Source: Flavobacteriales bacterium (GTDB lineage Bacteria; Bacteroidota; Bacteroidia; Flavobacteriales_F; PHOS-HE28). Taken from it: DNA of 64,000 bases. The DNA lies in assembly GCA_016716605.1 (NCBI GenBank), contig JADJWA010000001.1, forward strand, positions 3,269,001 through 3,333,000, given 5' to 3'. A program made the position numbers and the translations under genes. Of the stretch, positions 35,282 to 44,343 are shown in pieces. Within the stretch, counting starts at the first letter, position 1, and each line of letters begins with the position of its first letter. The notes beneath the pieces are model-generated. The model worked only from the letters and a program-made list of their open reading frames with translations, did not search any database and was not told the DNA's origin.

Positions 35282-37429
35282 TCAGCGGGTCAGGTCGAAG
35301 AAGGATGCGTCTCCGGCGGCGGCATCGCTCACCACCACGGTATTGGTCACGCTCTCACTGTAGTTCTGCATCTGGGCCTTGAGGGCGCCGTAATTGTAGT
35401 AGCTGTAGATGTCGTCCTTCTTGCCATCCACGGGGATCCAATAGGCTTTGCCGCCAGCGGTGCGGCCATGTCCGCTGAACCACACCAGGATGGTGCCCAC
35501 CTTGTTGGTGCGGGCGAGGTCGCGCAGTTCCACGTTGAAGAAGCGCTCCATCTGCTCCTTGGTGAGGTTCTTCTTGCTGATGGTGCGCTGCACCTGGTAG
35601 CTGGCGAAGGCCTTCTGCATCTTGCTCGCATCCGAGGCCTGGGCCGCGGGGAAGTTGCGGTAGTTCGTGTTCTCGATGTGCACCACCCAAGTGCCGGCCT
35701 TGCTCACTGGGGCCGTGCTCGTCTCGCTCGGCACGGGTTTAACCACAGCAACGGCTTCAGCCGCGCGCTTCACCGTCCAGGTCTGCTCTGTTGAATTGCC
35801 GAACTGATCCTCGGTGCGCAAGGTGAACTGGTCCGCCTCCTTCAGGTCCAGCTTGATGGAGAAGTCGGGGTTCAAGCGGTCAGGCGCGTAGCTGGCGCTC
35901 TGGCCGTTCACCGTGATCAGGCGGATGAGGCTGGCATCGGATACGGTTCCTTCCAGAAAGACCTCGGCCTTGCCGGCCGGGAGCGTGAGTTCCTGATCGC
36001 CGCTGGCCTTCGGTGCCGTAAGCGCGATCATAGGGGCCGTGCCCTCACTGCGCTCCACCTCGAGCACCTCGCTGGTGAAGTTCTCATAGAGGTCGGTGGC
36101 CTGCACCACGATCTCCTTGGCTTCGCGGTCCAAGGCGATGGTGGTCACGAACATGGGGTCCTTCTCGTCCTTGGTGTAGTCGGCCGCCTTGCCGTTCACC
36201 ATGATGGATTTGATCAAGCTCTTGTCGCGCACGTAACCGCTCACCTCCACGACCGCCTCGGAACTGGAGACCTTGGCCACCGTACCGATGCGGAATGGCT
36301 TCACCACGGTGATGGAGGGCGGATCGGCCTCGCGGTTCTGCTCGAAGATGAGCCCTGCGATCCGCGTGCGCGTGGCATCGAGTGCATTGCGTTGATCGGC
36401 GTCGAGCGTCCCAGCGGCTTCCATCACCCGTTGAGCGGCATCGATGTCCTTGAGGGCGCCGTCGAGGTCCACATTGGCCTCGCGGCATTCCGCGCGCAGG
36501 CGCAAGGCTGCGGCATCGCTGGCATCGGCGAGGATGATGCGGTTGAGGTCGTTCACTGCGTTCTGGTGCTGGCCGAAGCCCTTGTAGTAGAGGGCGCGCT
36601 GGATGTACACAGCGCGATCGCTGCGGCCCAGCGCCATGCACCGGCTCACATCGTCGATGGCCTTGGTATATTCCTTCTGGTGGGCGAGCGCCTTGCTGCG
36701 CACGAAGAGCGCATCGGTGCTCTGCGGGTTCAGTTCGAGGGCGCGCGTGCATTTCTCGATGGCCTTCTCCAATGTGCGGGCCTTCATCGTTGGACCAGTG
36801 TAGAGCTCGTAGAGGGCCAGCTGGACTTCGCTCACGGCCACGTAAGCGGGTTCGTAGAGGTGGTTCCATTCAATCACCTTGTCCAGGTCGAACTCCGCGG
36901 TCTTGTAATCGCGGGTAGCGCTGCGCACGAGGCCATGCAGGTAGTAGCTGTCGGTCGTGGCCTTGATGGCGAGCGCTTGGTCCGAAGCGCGCGAGGCGCA
37001 ATCAAGATCGCCGGCTTTGAGGCATGCGCGGGCAAGCGCCATCTGCGCGGCCTGGTTCTTCGGCGCCACGCGCACGGCCTGATCTGCGAGCGCTCGGGCC
37101 TTGGCGGTACTATCCAGGTCGGCATAAGCCCCAGAGGCTGCTATGGCGAAAGGCGCGTCCGCAGGCATGAGATGCGCCACTTGCGCGAGATCGGCGGCGC
37201 GCTCGGCCATGCGGCCCAGGGAGGCATAAGCGTCGGCTCGGCCCATGTACGCCTTCACGAGCTTGGGATCGGTGCGGATGGCAAAGGAGAACTTCTCGAC
37301 CGCCTGCTCGAACTGCTGCTGATCGAGCAGCTTGTTGCCCTCCTTCAGGAAGGCTTTGCCCGATTGGGCGTGCAGCACAAGGCCGAGGAACAAGGCGATG
37401 ACGAGCGCGGGAAGTCGCAGGAGCAGCAT
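35282..37429 (-). CDS. TPR protein with two Ig-like repeats and a truncated caspase-like domain lacking the catalytic cysteine
   Basis: A 715-residue exported protein starting MLLLRLPALVIALFLGLVLHAQ. Residues about 25-340 are TPR repeats. Two related Ig-like domains follow (about 373-470 and 475-560), each with a VNGxxAxY segment. The last 135 residues are a C14-type caspase p20 domain: VVHIENTNYRNFPAAQASDASK, then ILVWFSGHGRTAGGKAYWIPVDG with the catalytic His. The cysteine strand reads VVVSDAAAGDASFFDLTR and stops, where relatives have DACxSG and continue into a p10 part. It is therefore probably not a protease. It is probably co-transcribed with the cyclase. Confidence 0.82.
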   Translation of the reverse strand: MLLLRLPALVIALFLGLVLHAQSGKAFLKEGNKLLDQQQFEQAVEKFSFAIRTDPKLVKAYMGRADAYASLGRMAERAADLAQVAHLMPADAPFAIAASGAYADLDSTAKARALADQAVRVAPKNQAAQMALARACLKAGDLDCASRASDQALAIKATTDSYYLHGLVRSATRDYKTAEFDLDKVIEWNHLYEPAYVAVSEVQLALYELYTGPTMKARTLEKAIEKCTRALELNPQSTDALFVRSKALAHQKEYTKAIDDVSRCMALGRSDRAVYIQRALYYKGFGQHQNAVNDLNRIILADASDAAALRLRAECREANVDLDGALKDIDAAQRVMEAAGTLDADQRNALDATRTRIAGLIFEQNREADPPSITVVKPFRIGTVAKVSSSEAVVEVSGYVRDKSLIKSIMVNGKAADYTKDEKDPMFVTTIALDREAKEIVVQATDLYENFTSEVLEVERSEGTAPMIALTAPKASGDQELTLPAGKAEVFLEGTVSDASLIRLITVNGQSASYAPDRLNPDFSIKLDLKEADQFTLRTEDQFGNSTEQTWTVKRAAEAVAVVKPVPSETSTAPVSKAGTWVVHIENTNYRNFPAAQASDASKMQKAFASYQVQRTISKKNLTKEQMERFFNVELRDLARTNKVGTILVWFSGHGRTAGGKAYWIPVDGKKDDIYSYYNYGALKAQMQNYSESVTNTVVVSDAAAGDASFFDLTR

Positions 37430-37440
37430 GGCGGGCCGCG

Positions 37441-37448
37441 CGAAAATA
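37441..37448 (-). promoter_or_regulatory. -7 promoter box of the caspase-like / cyclase operon
   Basis: The minus strand reads TATTTTCG, ending 11 bases before ATG 37429. It lies in the 44-base gap after queA and fixes the start at 37429 over the upstream in-frame codon. Confidence 0.5.
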
Positions 37449-37473
37449 GGGGACTGCGCAAAGCCGGTGGAAG

Positions 37474-38697
37474 TCATGCTTCCACGGTTGAAAGCCTGTC
37501 CGCCCGCCAGAGCAGCGAGGCATCGCCGTAACTGAGGAAACGATAGCCCTTGGCCAGGGCGTGAGCGTAGATGCGCCGCCAGTCCGGCCCCACGAAAGCG
37601 GCCACGAGCAGCAGCAAGGTGCTCTGCGGCTGATGGAAGTTGGTGATCAGCCCATCGACCACCCGGAAGCGGTACCCGGGGGCGATGAGCAGCTGCGTGC
37701 GGCCAGTGAGCCGATCAGCGCCTCGGCGGTCGAGATCGGCGAGCACCGCCTCCAAGCACTCGAGCGGCGATCGCGGCTCACCCGATGCCTCATACGGCTC
37801 CCATTGCCGGATACGCAGATCCGCATCCGCAGCACCGTTCACGAGCATCAACCCATGCCAGTAGAGGCTCTCGAGCGTGCGCAGTGCCGTGGTGCCTACA
37901 GCGATGATCGGTGAGCGGCCCCAGCGCTCCAGGATCAGCTTGATGGCCGCGCGCGTCACGCTCACCTCTTCCTCATGCATCGTGTGCCCCTCCATGCGCT
38001 CGCTCTTCACGGGCAGGAAGGTCCCCGCCCCGACGTGCAGGGTGAGACGTGTGGTGTCAATGCCCAGTGCTTGCAGGGATTCCAGCATGGCGGGTGTGAA
38101 ATGCAGGCTGGCCGTCGGCGCAGCCACCGATCCCGGACGCTCCGCGAACACCGTGTTATACCGCTCCTTGTCCGTTGGGGCATCCGCACGCTTCATGTAG
38201 GGAGGCAGGGGCACATGGCCCAGCGCTTCGAGCACCTGGGCGAAGGTCTTCCCCAAAGGCCGCCAATTGAAGCGCACCTTATCGTTGCCCGCACGCGTTG
38301 CGGTGATCTCCACGCCGCCAGACGAAAGCACCAGCTCCTCCCCTTCCTTCCAGCGCTTCGCATTGCCGATGAAGCAATGCCAAAGGCTCGATCCCGTGTG
38401 CGCCAAGGCGAGTTCGACCGGGGCGCCCGGCGAAGGTGAAAGGCAAAGCACCTCGATGCGCGCTCCGGAGCTGCGGCGGAAGATGAGCCGCGCATTCACC
38501 ACCTTGGTCTCGTTCAGCACCAGCAGCGCTCCTCGTGGCAATTCCTCCGGCAGCTCGCGGAACCGGCGGTCGTTGATCCGGCCATCGCGCCATACGAGCA
38601 ATCTGCTCGCATCGCGCTCCGCAAGGGGCTGCTGCGCGATGCGCCCCTCGGGCAGCTCGTAGGTGAAATCGGCGATGGTGAGCTCGCGCGGATGCAT
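37474..38697 (-). CDS. queA: S-adenosylmethionine:tRNA ribosyltransferase-isomerase
   Basis: A 407-residue enzyme that transfers the ribosyl part of SAM to preQ1 in tRNA, making epoxyqueuosine. FTYELPEGRIAQQPLAERDASRLL, LVLNETKVVNARL, APTASLHFTP, LTLHVGAGTFLPVK and HPPYM-like segments (VPLPPYMKR) are family hallmarks, and TNFHQPQSTLLLLVAAFVG near the end is diagnostic. A little longer than the E. coli enzyme. It pairs functionally with queE (23633-24235). Confidence 0.94.
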   Translation of the reverse strand: MHPRELTIADFTYELPEGRIAQQPLAERDASRLLVWRDGRINDRRFRELPEELPRGALLVLNETKVVNARLIFRRSSGARIEVLCLSPSPGAPVELALAHTGSSLWHCFIGNAKRWKEGEELVLSSGGVEITATRAGNDKVRFNWRPLGKTFAQVLEALGHVPLPPYMKRADAPTDKERYNTVFAERPGSVAAPTASLHFTPAMLESLQALGIDTTRLTLHVGAGTFLPVKSERMEGHTMHEEEVSVTRAAIKLILERWGRSPIIAVGTTALRTLESLYWHGLMLVNGAADADLRIRQWEPYEASGEPRSPLECLEAVLADLDRRGADRLTGRTQLLIAPGYRFRVVDGLITNFHQPQSTLLLLVAAFVGPDWRRIYAHALAKGYRFLSYGDASLLWRADRLSTVEA

Positions 38698-38727
38698 GGA
38701 GCGGCAATGGCGCGCGAAGATCGCGGC

Positions 38728-40911
38728 TCAGTGCTTCACGAAAGGCGCCAAGGTGCGGGCATCATCGGCCTGGACCGTGAGCATGTACGAGCCCCGCGCG
38801 AGCGCGGACACATCGACCAGCAGCATAGAAGCGGACACCGCCCCTTGCTCCAGCACCAAGCGTCCGGCAGCATCGGCAATGGATATCCGCGCCCGCGCTG
38901 CCACGAATGGCCAGGCCACGAACAGCTCGGAGGAGGCCGGATTCGGCCAAATGCCGATCTCCAGTGCACCCAGGCCCGGCACCGCTACGACCCCGAGCGC
39001 TTCGGTGATCGCGCGATAGGCATTCACCTTGCCCATGCCCCAGCGCAAGCTGCCGCCAGCCGGGATCACGCCCGTGTGCACGTCCGTCCTCGCGGTCGAT
39101 TTGATAACATCCTTCACTTGGGCTGGTGTGAGCGTTGGGTCGGCATCGAGCAGCAGCGCTGCGATGCCCGCCACCACGGGCGACGACATGCTGGTGCCCG
39201 AGAGGCGCGCGAACGTGTAGGGCTGGCCTTGGAAGGTGATGGTCTGGTTGGGGTTGTAGCTCGCATCGGTGAAGGAGCTGATGGCCGAAGACACGCTCAT
39301 CCCCGGGGCAGCGATGTCGGGCTTCACGCGTTCATCGAGGGTAGGCCCGAATGAGGAGAATGAGGCGATGGTGCCGCCTTGCACGCTGCCATTGCTCAAG
39401 AGGTACTCGCTGCTGAATGCCGCCACGCTGATCAGGCTCTCGGTCGTGGCCGGCTCGCTGATGCCGTACTGGGTATCGCCCGCTGCCCAGCCCGCCATGG
39501 AGGCTTGAAAGGCCTGTCCCCAATTGCCCACATCGGTCACCAGCTCGGTGACGTTCCACGCATGCACGGTGCCGCTGGTGGCGGTGGCCTTCAGCACCAC
39601 TTTCAAATACGCGCTGCGGTTCTTCACCCGGAGCCTGAAGTGCGGGCGGCCATTGAGCGGATGCGCCGCATCGGCGGTCAGGTTGAAGAAGACCGTGTCG
39701 GTGCCCACCACGATCAGGCTGTCGAAATACGGCTGCTGCGTGGCTGTGTAGTACCACGGCGATTCGGCCTGCACCTGATTGCTGTTGTTGGTGACGAGGA
39801 AGCCGGCGCTGAAGGCTTGTCCGGCCTCACCCCACAGGCTGATGCTCTGCCCCCACATGTTCGCATTGGCGGTGTAGTTGTAGAACTGGATGCGCGAGCG
39901 GAGCGTGTCGCCGGTGAAGGCCTTCTTCAGGTGGAACTGCACATCGCCGTTGTTGCCGGCCGAATTCACGAAGACCACACCTTGGGCCGAGAGCGCATCG
40001 ATGGCCTGGCTCAGGAGGGAGTTGCCATCGAGTGTGCCGATGTGATGCAGCCCCCAGCTCTGGTTGATCACGAGGCGCTTCTGGTCGGCATCGGCTATCT
40101 GTTTCATCCAGGCGTAGCAATCCATCACGGCGGCAGCATCGATCAGCCAGGTGGCCAGCAGGAATTGAGACTCGAAGGCCACCCCGCGATAGGGCGTCCC
40201 GGCGCCGCTTCCACCTGCGATGCCCGCCACGTGCGTGCCGTGGTAGTGGTAGCTGTAGATGTTCGCCGTATCGGAACCAGCGGCCATCAATTCAGCAGCA
40301 CTGCCGTACTCCGTTCCATAGGGGAATCCGGTCGGCGATGGCCCGCTCTGCTTGTACTGGTCCCAGGCAGCGCGGATCCGTGATTGCGTGAGCAGCGTGT
40401 CGTAGAGGTCAGGATGCGTGTAGTCGAAGCCCCAGTCGCAGATGCCGATGAGCACATCACGGCCGGTGTAGGGCATGGGCAGGTTGATGCCGCGATGGAC
40501 GCTATCGGCGCGCGTGGTCCAGAGCACCTTATCCATGTCGGGCCGGGCCTGGCCGGCCAATTCGAGGTAGCTGATCCCGGGGATCGAGAGCGCATCCTCG
40601 AGGTGGTAGGCATCGACACGGATGGAAACGATGCCGCCGACCCGAGCACCGATCGTGACGTGCGCGCTCGCTGCATCGGTCGGGTCGAATCCCGCATCTT
40701 CCTTCGCCAGGAAGCCCACCATGCAGCGACCATGCACCAGCGCAACCGGATGAACGCCTTGGGCGAGTTCCGTGAGCTTGCGCGCGTCCGGTTCCTTTTC
40801 GGTCAGGGCCTTCAGCAAAGCGATGTCGGCCCTGGTGGTCGCGGGCATCTTGGGCTGCGCGATCAAGAAGGAGACAAGAAGTGAGCACGCGAGGGCGGTG
40901 AAGGTTCGCAT
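38728..40911 (-). CDS. Secreted subtilisin-like serine protease (S8) with type IX sorting domain
   Basis: A 727-residue exported protease. Signal peptide FTALACSLLVSFLIAQ, then a propeptide-like region to about 140. The catalytic triad is Asp in LIGICDWGFDYTHPDL (about 159), His in YHYHGTHVAGIAGG (about 227) and Ser in LSGTSMSSPVVAGIAALL (about 573). A long insert lies between His and Ser. The tail (GLGALEIGIWPNPASSELFVAW to the end) is a type A C-terminal sorting domain. ATG 40911 starts the signal peptide; a longer frame upstream does not look like protein. It should be exported by type IX secretion. Confidence 0.92.
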   Translation of the reverse strand: MRTFTALACSLLVSFLIAQPKMPATTRADIALLKALTEKEPDARKLTELAQGVHPVALVHGRCMVGFLAKEDAGFDPTDAASAHVTIGARVGGIVSIRVDAYHLEDALSIPGISYLELAGQARPDMDKVLWTTRADSVHRGINLPMPYTGRDVLIGICDWGFDYTHPDLYDTLLTQSRIRAAWDQYKQSGPSPTGFPYGTEYGSAAELMAAGSDTANIYSYHYHGTHVAGIAGGSGAGTPYRGVAFESQFLLATWLIDAAAVMDCYAWMKQIADADQKRLVINQSWGLHHIGTLDGNSLLSQAIDALSAQGVVFVNSAGNNGDVQFHLKKAFTGDTLRSRIQFYNYTANANMWGQSISLWGEAGQAFSAGFLVTNNSNQVQAESPWYYTATQQPYFDSLIVVGTDTVFFNLTADAAHPLNGRPHFRLRVKNRSAYLKVVLKATATSGTVHAWNVTELVTDVGNWGQAFQASMAGWAAGDTQYGISEPATTESLISVAAFSSEYLLSNGSVQGGTIASFSSFGPTLDERVKPDIAAPGMSVSSAISSFTDASYNPNQTITFQGQPYTFARLSGTSMSSPVVAGIAALLLDADPTLTPAQVKDVIKSTARTDVHTGVIPAGGSLRWGMGKVNAYRAITEALGVVAVPGLGALEIGIWPNPASSELFVAWPFVAARARISIADAAGRLVLEQGAVSASMLLVDVSALARGSYMLTVQADDARTLAPFVKH

Positions 40912-40929
40912 CGGCGTTGATTGAAGGAC

Positions 40930-40937
40930 CGAAGTAA
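40930..40937 (-). promoter_or_regulatory. Possible -7 promoter box of the subtilase gene
   Basis: The minus strand reads TTACTTCG, a two-base variant of TAnnTTTG, ending 18 bases before ATG 40911. Confidence 0.35.
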
Positions 40938-40968
40938 CGGCGCCCTCACCGTCCGCCGGCAGCGATCC

Positions 40969-40976
40969 TACTTTCG
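40969..40976 (+). promoter_or_regulatory. -7 promoter box of the 40995 TPR gene
   Basis: TACTTTCG ends 18 bases before ATG 40995, back to back with the subtilase promoter in an 83-base divergent gap. Confidence 0.5.
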
Positions 40977-40994
40977 CACGCTTCCAGTTGATAG

Positions 40995-41315
40995 ATGAGC
41001 GCCGACCGATTGATGCAGCTGCGGGCCTGGCTTGCCGAAGAGCCGGGCGACGCCTTCTTGCGCTATGCGATCGCTTTGGAGCTGAAACGCCTCGGCGAAT
41101 TGGAGCAGGCCATCGCCAGCCTTGAATCACTGATCGGCGAGAAGCCGGAGCATATCCCCAGCTACTACCAGCTCGCCGTGCTGCTGGCCGAGCAGAGCCG
41201 GTTCGAGGAGGCCATCGCTTGCTGCGAGGCCGGCATGCTGCGCTGCACCGTAGCTGAGGACCACAAGGCTCGGGTCGAACTCGCCGCCTTGAAGGAGGGA
41301 ATCGCCGACGCATGA
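40995..41315 (+). CDS. Small TPR protein
   Basis: A 106-residue cytoplasmic protein made of about three TPR hairpins: DAFLRYAIALELKRLGELEQAIASLESLIGE, HIPSYYQLAVLLAEQSRFEEAIACCEAGM. No signal peptide. It is probably a small protein-interaction adaptor. The stop overlaps the ATG of the next gene (ATGA), so the two are translated together and may work together. Confidence 0.8.
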   Translation: MSADRLMQLRAWLAEEPGDAFLRYAIALELKRLGELEQAIASLESLIGEKPEHIPSYYQLAVLLAEQSRFEEAIACCEAGMLRCTVAEDHKARVELAALKEGIADA

Positions 41316-42286
41316 GGCGGCGAGGCTGGAAACGCTGGCTCTTGCGCGCGGCGCTTGCATGGGTGCTCTTCGTAGCGCTTGTTTCCGTGGCGCTCCATCC
41401 CTATTGGGCGGTGACACGCACCAGCGGCAGCTGCATCTTGGTGGTGGAAGGCTGGATGCATGACCAAGGCCTGGAAGCTGCGGCGGAACGATTCAAGGAA
41501 GGCGGGTACGAGCGGATCGTGGTCACCGGAACCGTGCGGCCCTTGGCCTATTACCTGATGCAAGGCGATACGCTTACCCTTGGATTCCCCTCCCCCCGCG
41601 ATGCCAGGATCGATCTGCGGATGGCCGGATCGCCGATGGAAGCGATTGTCGTGCAAGCCGATGGCCGACCAATACTCCACCATGTGCTCGGGATGCACGA
41701 AGAGGCCTTGCACGCGTCTGCGCGGGCGCTCGGATCGATAAGGATAATCGTGGCGATGCCAGGCGCGATGCCTGCTTCCCATGCTGCGGCTTTCCTCAAG
41801 GAGCTGCGCATCAACGGCGCCAACGCGCACGCCGATGGCATTCGCGTGAGCATCGCGCACGCCGATGGAACGCGCACCGAAGGCACGCCGACCTACGCGC
41901 ACCAAAGCAAGCAGAAGCTCATCGGCTTGGGCATCGATAAGGCCCGCATCACCGTGCTCCCCTCCTGGAAAGTGGAGCGCAGCAAGACCTATAGCGCTGC
42001 GCGCGACATGGATGCGCATGCACGGGCGAACGGCATCGCCGCCTACGATGTGGCCACGCTCGCCGTGCACGCGCGCCGCACCTGGAAGATGCATCGCATC
42101 GCGCGGCAGGGATCTCCGGTGGGCATCGTTGCACTCGACGACCCGTGGTGCCACCGCTGGAGCTGGTGGGGCAACTATTACGGCTGGTACCAGGTGATCA
42201 AGGAGAGCATCGCCTTGCCAGCGCCCTGGCTGGTCGATAGGCTGAGCGAGGAAAAGCCGGAAGTCAGCGTAACAGCGCCTCGGTGA
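41312..42286 (+). CDS. YdcF/DUF218-like membrane-anchored protein with an inserted domain
   Basis: A 324-residue protein with one N-terminal membrane anchor (LLRAALAWVLFVALVSVALHPYWA). The split halves of a YdcF/ElyC/SanA (DUF218) fold are visible: CILVVEGWM, AAERFKEGGYERIVVTGT before, and KQKLIGLGIDKARITVLPSWKVERSKTYSAARDMDAHA, VATLAVHARRTWKMHRIA after. Between them, residues about 75-190 form an extra beta-rich domain with repeated HADG segments, possibly a carbohydrate-binding module; that part is a guess. The role is probably in the cell envelope. The 3' end overlaps the convergent phosphatase gene by 23 bases. Confidence 0.72.
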   Translation: MRRRGWKRWLLRAALAWVLFVALVSVALHPYWAVTRTSGSCILVVEGWMHDQGLEAAAERFKEGGYERIVVTGTVRPLAYYLMQGDTLTLGFPSPRDARIDLRMAGSPMEAIVVQADGRPILHHVLGMHEEALHASARALGSIRIIVAMPGAMPASHAAAFLKELRINGANAHADGIRVSIAHADGTRTEGTPTYAHQSKQKLIGLGIDKARITVLPSWKVERSKTYSAARDMDAHARANGIAAYDVATLAVHARRTWKMHRIARQGSPVGIVALDDPWCHRWSWWGNYYGWYQVIKESIALPAPWLVDRLSEEKPEVSVTAPR

Positions 42287-43961
42287 TCACTGAGCCAGTG
42301 CATGCGTCGGGCATCGTCAGGCCCACGATCATGCTGATGGTGGGGACGATGTCGGTGATGGAGCTGCGCCGTAGGACGTTGCCGGGACGGATGCCTTGAC
42401 CGAAGAGAAGGATAGGCACGTGCGTGTCGTAGTTCCAGCCGCTGCCGTGCGTGGTGCCTTTGGTCGGTGCGGGCCCATACCCCTCGAAAAAGCCCGGACG
42501 ATAGGCGAAGAGCACATCGCCGCTGCGCTGCGGCATGAAGCCGCGCTGGAGCAAGCGCCGCAGGCCATCCGTGTATGTGAAGCGCGAGAGATCCCTCGCG
42601 GTGAGCGCTTCCGCGACAAGCGGATCGGTGAGCAGGAAATCCGCGGCTGCACGCTGCACGCGCTCGGCATAGAGCTTCTTCGCGCGAATCAGTGAATCGT
42701 TCAGGAAGACCTGCTCGTTGATCATGGCGCGCACCCACTTGCCAGGCCCGAAGCGCCGCGCGAGCTCGGCATTCAGTCCTCGCTGCATGGCCGCCGCGTC
42801 GGGGTAGCCCGCGCTGCCCTTCAATGAAGCGAGGTACGACGGCACATCCAGCGCTGCGTGATCCGCGGTGAGGAACAGCGTGTACGCATCCGGTCCCACC
42901 CGCTTATCGAGCTCTTCGAGCAGCCGCGCGATGTCCTGATCGAGGCGCAGGTACAGGTCCTCCAATTCGATGGCGCGCGGCCCAACGCGGTGGCCGAGGA
43001 TGTCAGGGCTGCTGTAGCTGAGCGCGAGCAGGTCGGTGACCGCGTCGGCACCGAGCTGCTCGGCTTCAATGGCGGCCAATGCGAAGTCCGTGGTGAGCGT
43101 ATTGCCCCACGGCGTGTAAGCGATGATGCCCGTGGATCCGCTCGCTTGGTGCAAGGCCTTCAGGTCAACCGGCAAGGTGGGCGCAGCGGCTCCGGTGAGC
43201 GGTATCTCGTACGGGTTGTCGTCCGGCAGCGGCGTGTGGTATCGATCACGCGGCAACAAGGGATCCCATGTGCGTCCGAGGTAGCTGGCCGCCAAGCGCT
43301 CGCCGTTGAATTGCTGCACCCACGACGGCAACTCACGCATGTACCAAGTGCTCGTGCCGAATGCGCCATCGGCTCCGCCGCCGAACCAGTACGCCGCATC
43401 GCCGGTGCGCCCGATAGGCAGGATGGCTCCGCGGTCCTTGAAGGCGATTCCGATGGTGCGGCTCCGGCCATCGAAGCGGCGCTCAAGCTCATCAGCAATG
43501 GTCGTTGCCAGCAGGTTCATTGGCGACTTGCGCCCGGCTACGCTATCGATGCCTACGCCAAGGATCGTGTCAGGACCGGCCGCGCAGTAGAGCGTCTTCC
43601 CGGTGGCGCGCACATACATGTCATTGGCCACCACGCCGTGCCGTGATGGCACGGTACCGGTGAAGACGCTGGCATGCCCCGGCCCGGTTTCGGTGGGCAC
43701 GTAATCGAAGTGCGCATCGCGGAGGAAGGCGCCATTCGTGCAGAGCCGTTTGAATCCGCCTTCGCCGAAGTTGTCCCAGAAGCGGTAGATGTAGTCCGTG
43801 CGCATCTGGTCGATCACGATGCCGACGATGAGCTTGGGCGGCTGCTGGTAGGCGGGCGGCTGAGCGATTGCTCCTTGCGGCAGCATGCGGATGGTGGCTG
43901 CCGCCAACACGGCCAACCGCAACGTCGATGCATTGCATCGGCCCGACGACATCTTGATCAT
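42264..43961 (-). CDS. PafA-like alkaline phosphatase family protein
   Basis: A 565-residue exported phosphatase of the type I phosphodiesterase/alkaline phosphatase superfamily. After an N-terminal signal region (LAVLAAATIRMLPQGAIAQ) comes IVGIVIDQMRTDYIYRF with metal-binding Asp, TETGPGHASVFTGTVPSRHGVVAN with the nucleophilic Thr, SYSSPDILGHRVGP, FLTADHAALDVPSYL and THGSGWNYDTHVPILLFG with further metal ligands. This is the PafA pattern of Bacteroidota phosphate-irrepressible phosphatase. ATG 43961 is chosen over an upstream TTG that would overlap crcB. Confidence 0.9.
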   Translation of the reverse strand: MIKMSSGRCNASTLRLAVLAAATIRMLPQGAIAQPPAYQQPPKLIVGIVIDQMRTDYIYRFWDNFGEGGFKRLCTNGAFLRDAHFDYVPTETGPGHASVFTGTVPSRHGVVANDMYVRATGKTLYCAAGPDTILGVGIDSVAGRKSPMNLLATTIADELERRFDGRSRTIGIAFKDRGAILPIGRTGDAAYWFGGGADGAFGTSTWYMRELPSWVQQFNGERLAASYLGRTWDPLLPRDRYHTPLPDDNPYEIPLTGAAAPTLPVDLKALHQASGSTGIIAYTPWGNTLTTDFALAAIEAEQLGADAVTDLLALSYSSPDILGHRVGPRAIELEDLYLRLDQDIARLLEELDKRVGPDAYTLFLTADHAALDVPSYLASLKGSAGYPDAAAMQRGLNAELARRFGPGKWVRAMINEQVFLNDSLIRAKKLYAERVQRAAADFLLTDPLVAEALTARDLSRFTYTDGLRRLLQRGFMPQRSGDVLFAYRPGFFEGYGPAPTKGTTHGSGWNYDTHVPILLFGQGIRPGNVLRRSSITDIVPTISMIVGLTMPDACTGSVITEALLR

Positions 43962-43974
43962 ATGAACCGTTGGA

Positions 43975-44343
43975 TTACGCACTGCGTGCAACGATATGGA
44001 ACACGGCCAGGCAAGCGACCACGCTCATGACGATGTTGGCTGCTGCCATCAATGTCTGCCCTTCGCGCAGCAGCAGGAAGTTCTCATAGCTGAAGGTGCT
44101 GAAGGTGCTGAAGCCGCCGCAGAAACCGACAGCAAGCATGGCCTTGAGCGCATCGCGGCCCTCGAACTGAGGCTGCATGCGGAGAATGAGCCATGCGAGT
44201 ATCCCCGTGGCGAGCACATTGGAGAGGAGCGTGGCCCAGGGGAAGGCGCCCTTCAGGCCGATGGCCAGCACCAAGCGCGTAATGCCGAAGCGCGCCACGC
44301 TGCCGAGGCCGCCACCGATGAAGATCGCGATCCAAGTGTTCAT
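43975..44343 (-). CDS. crcB: Fluoride channel CrcB/Fluc
   Basis: A 122-residue membrane protein with four helices, the normal size. GGGLGSVARFGITRLV, LLSNVLATGILAWLI and GFCGGFSTFSTFSYENFLLL contain the conserved Gly, Asn and FSTFS residues that line the fluoride pore. It exports fluoride as a dual-topology dimer. I see no fluoride riboswitch upstream; the gene is joined to the PAP2 gene by an ATGA overlap. Confidence 0.93.
   Translation of the reverse strand: MNTWIAIFIGGGLGSVARFGITRLVLAIGLKGAFPWATLLSNVLATGILAWLILRMQPQFEGRDALKAMLAVGFCGGFSTFSTFSYENFLLLREGQTLMAAANIVMSVVACLAVFHIVARSA

Noticed and set aside
40912..41313. Upstream extension of the subtilase frame by about 134 residues
   Set aside because: It covers the promoter region and the divergent TPR gene and contains no signal peptide; the signal peptide starts at 40911.
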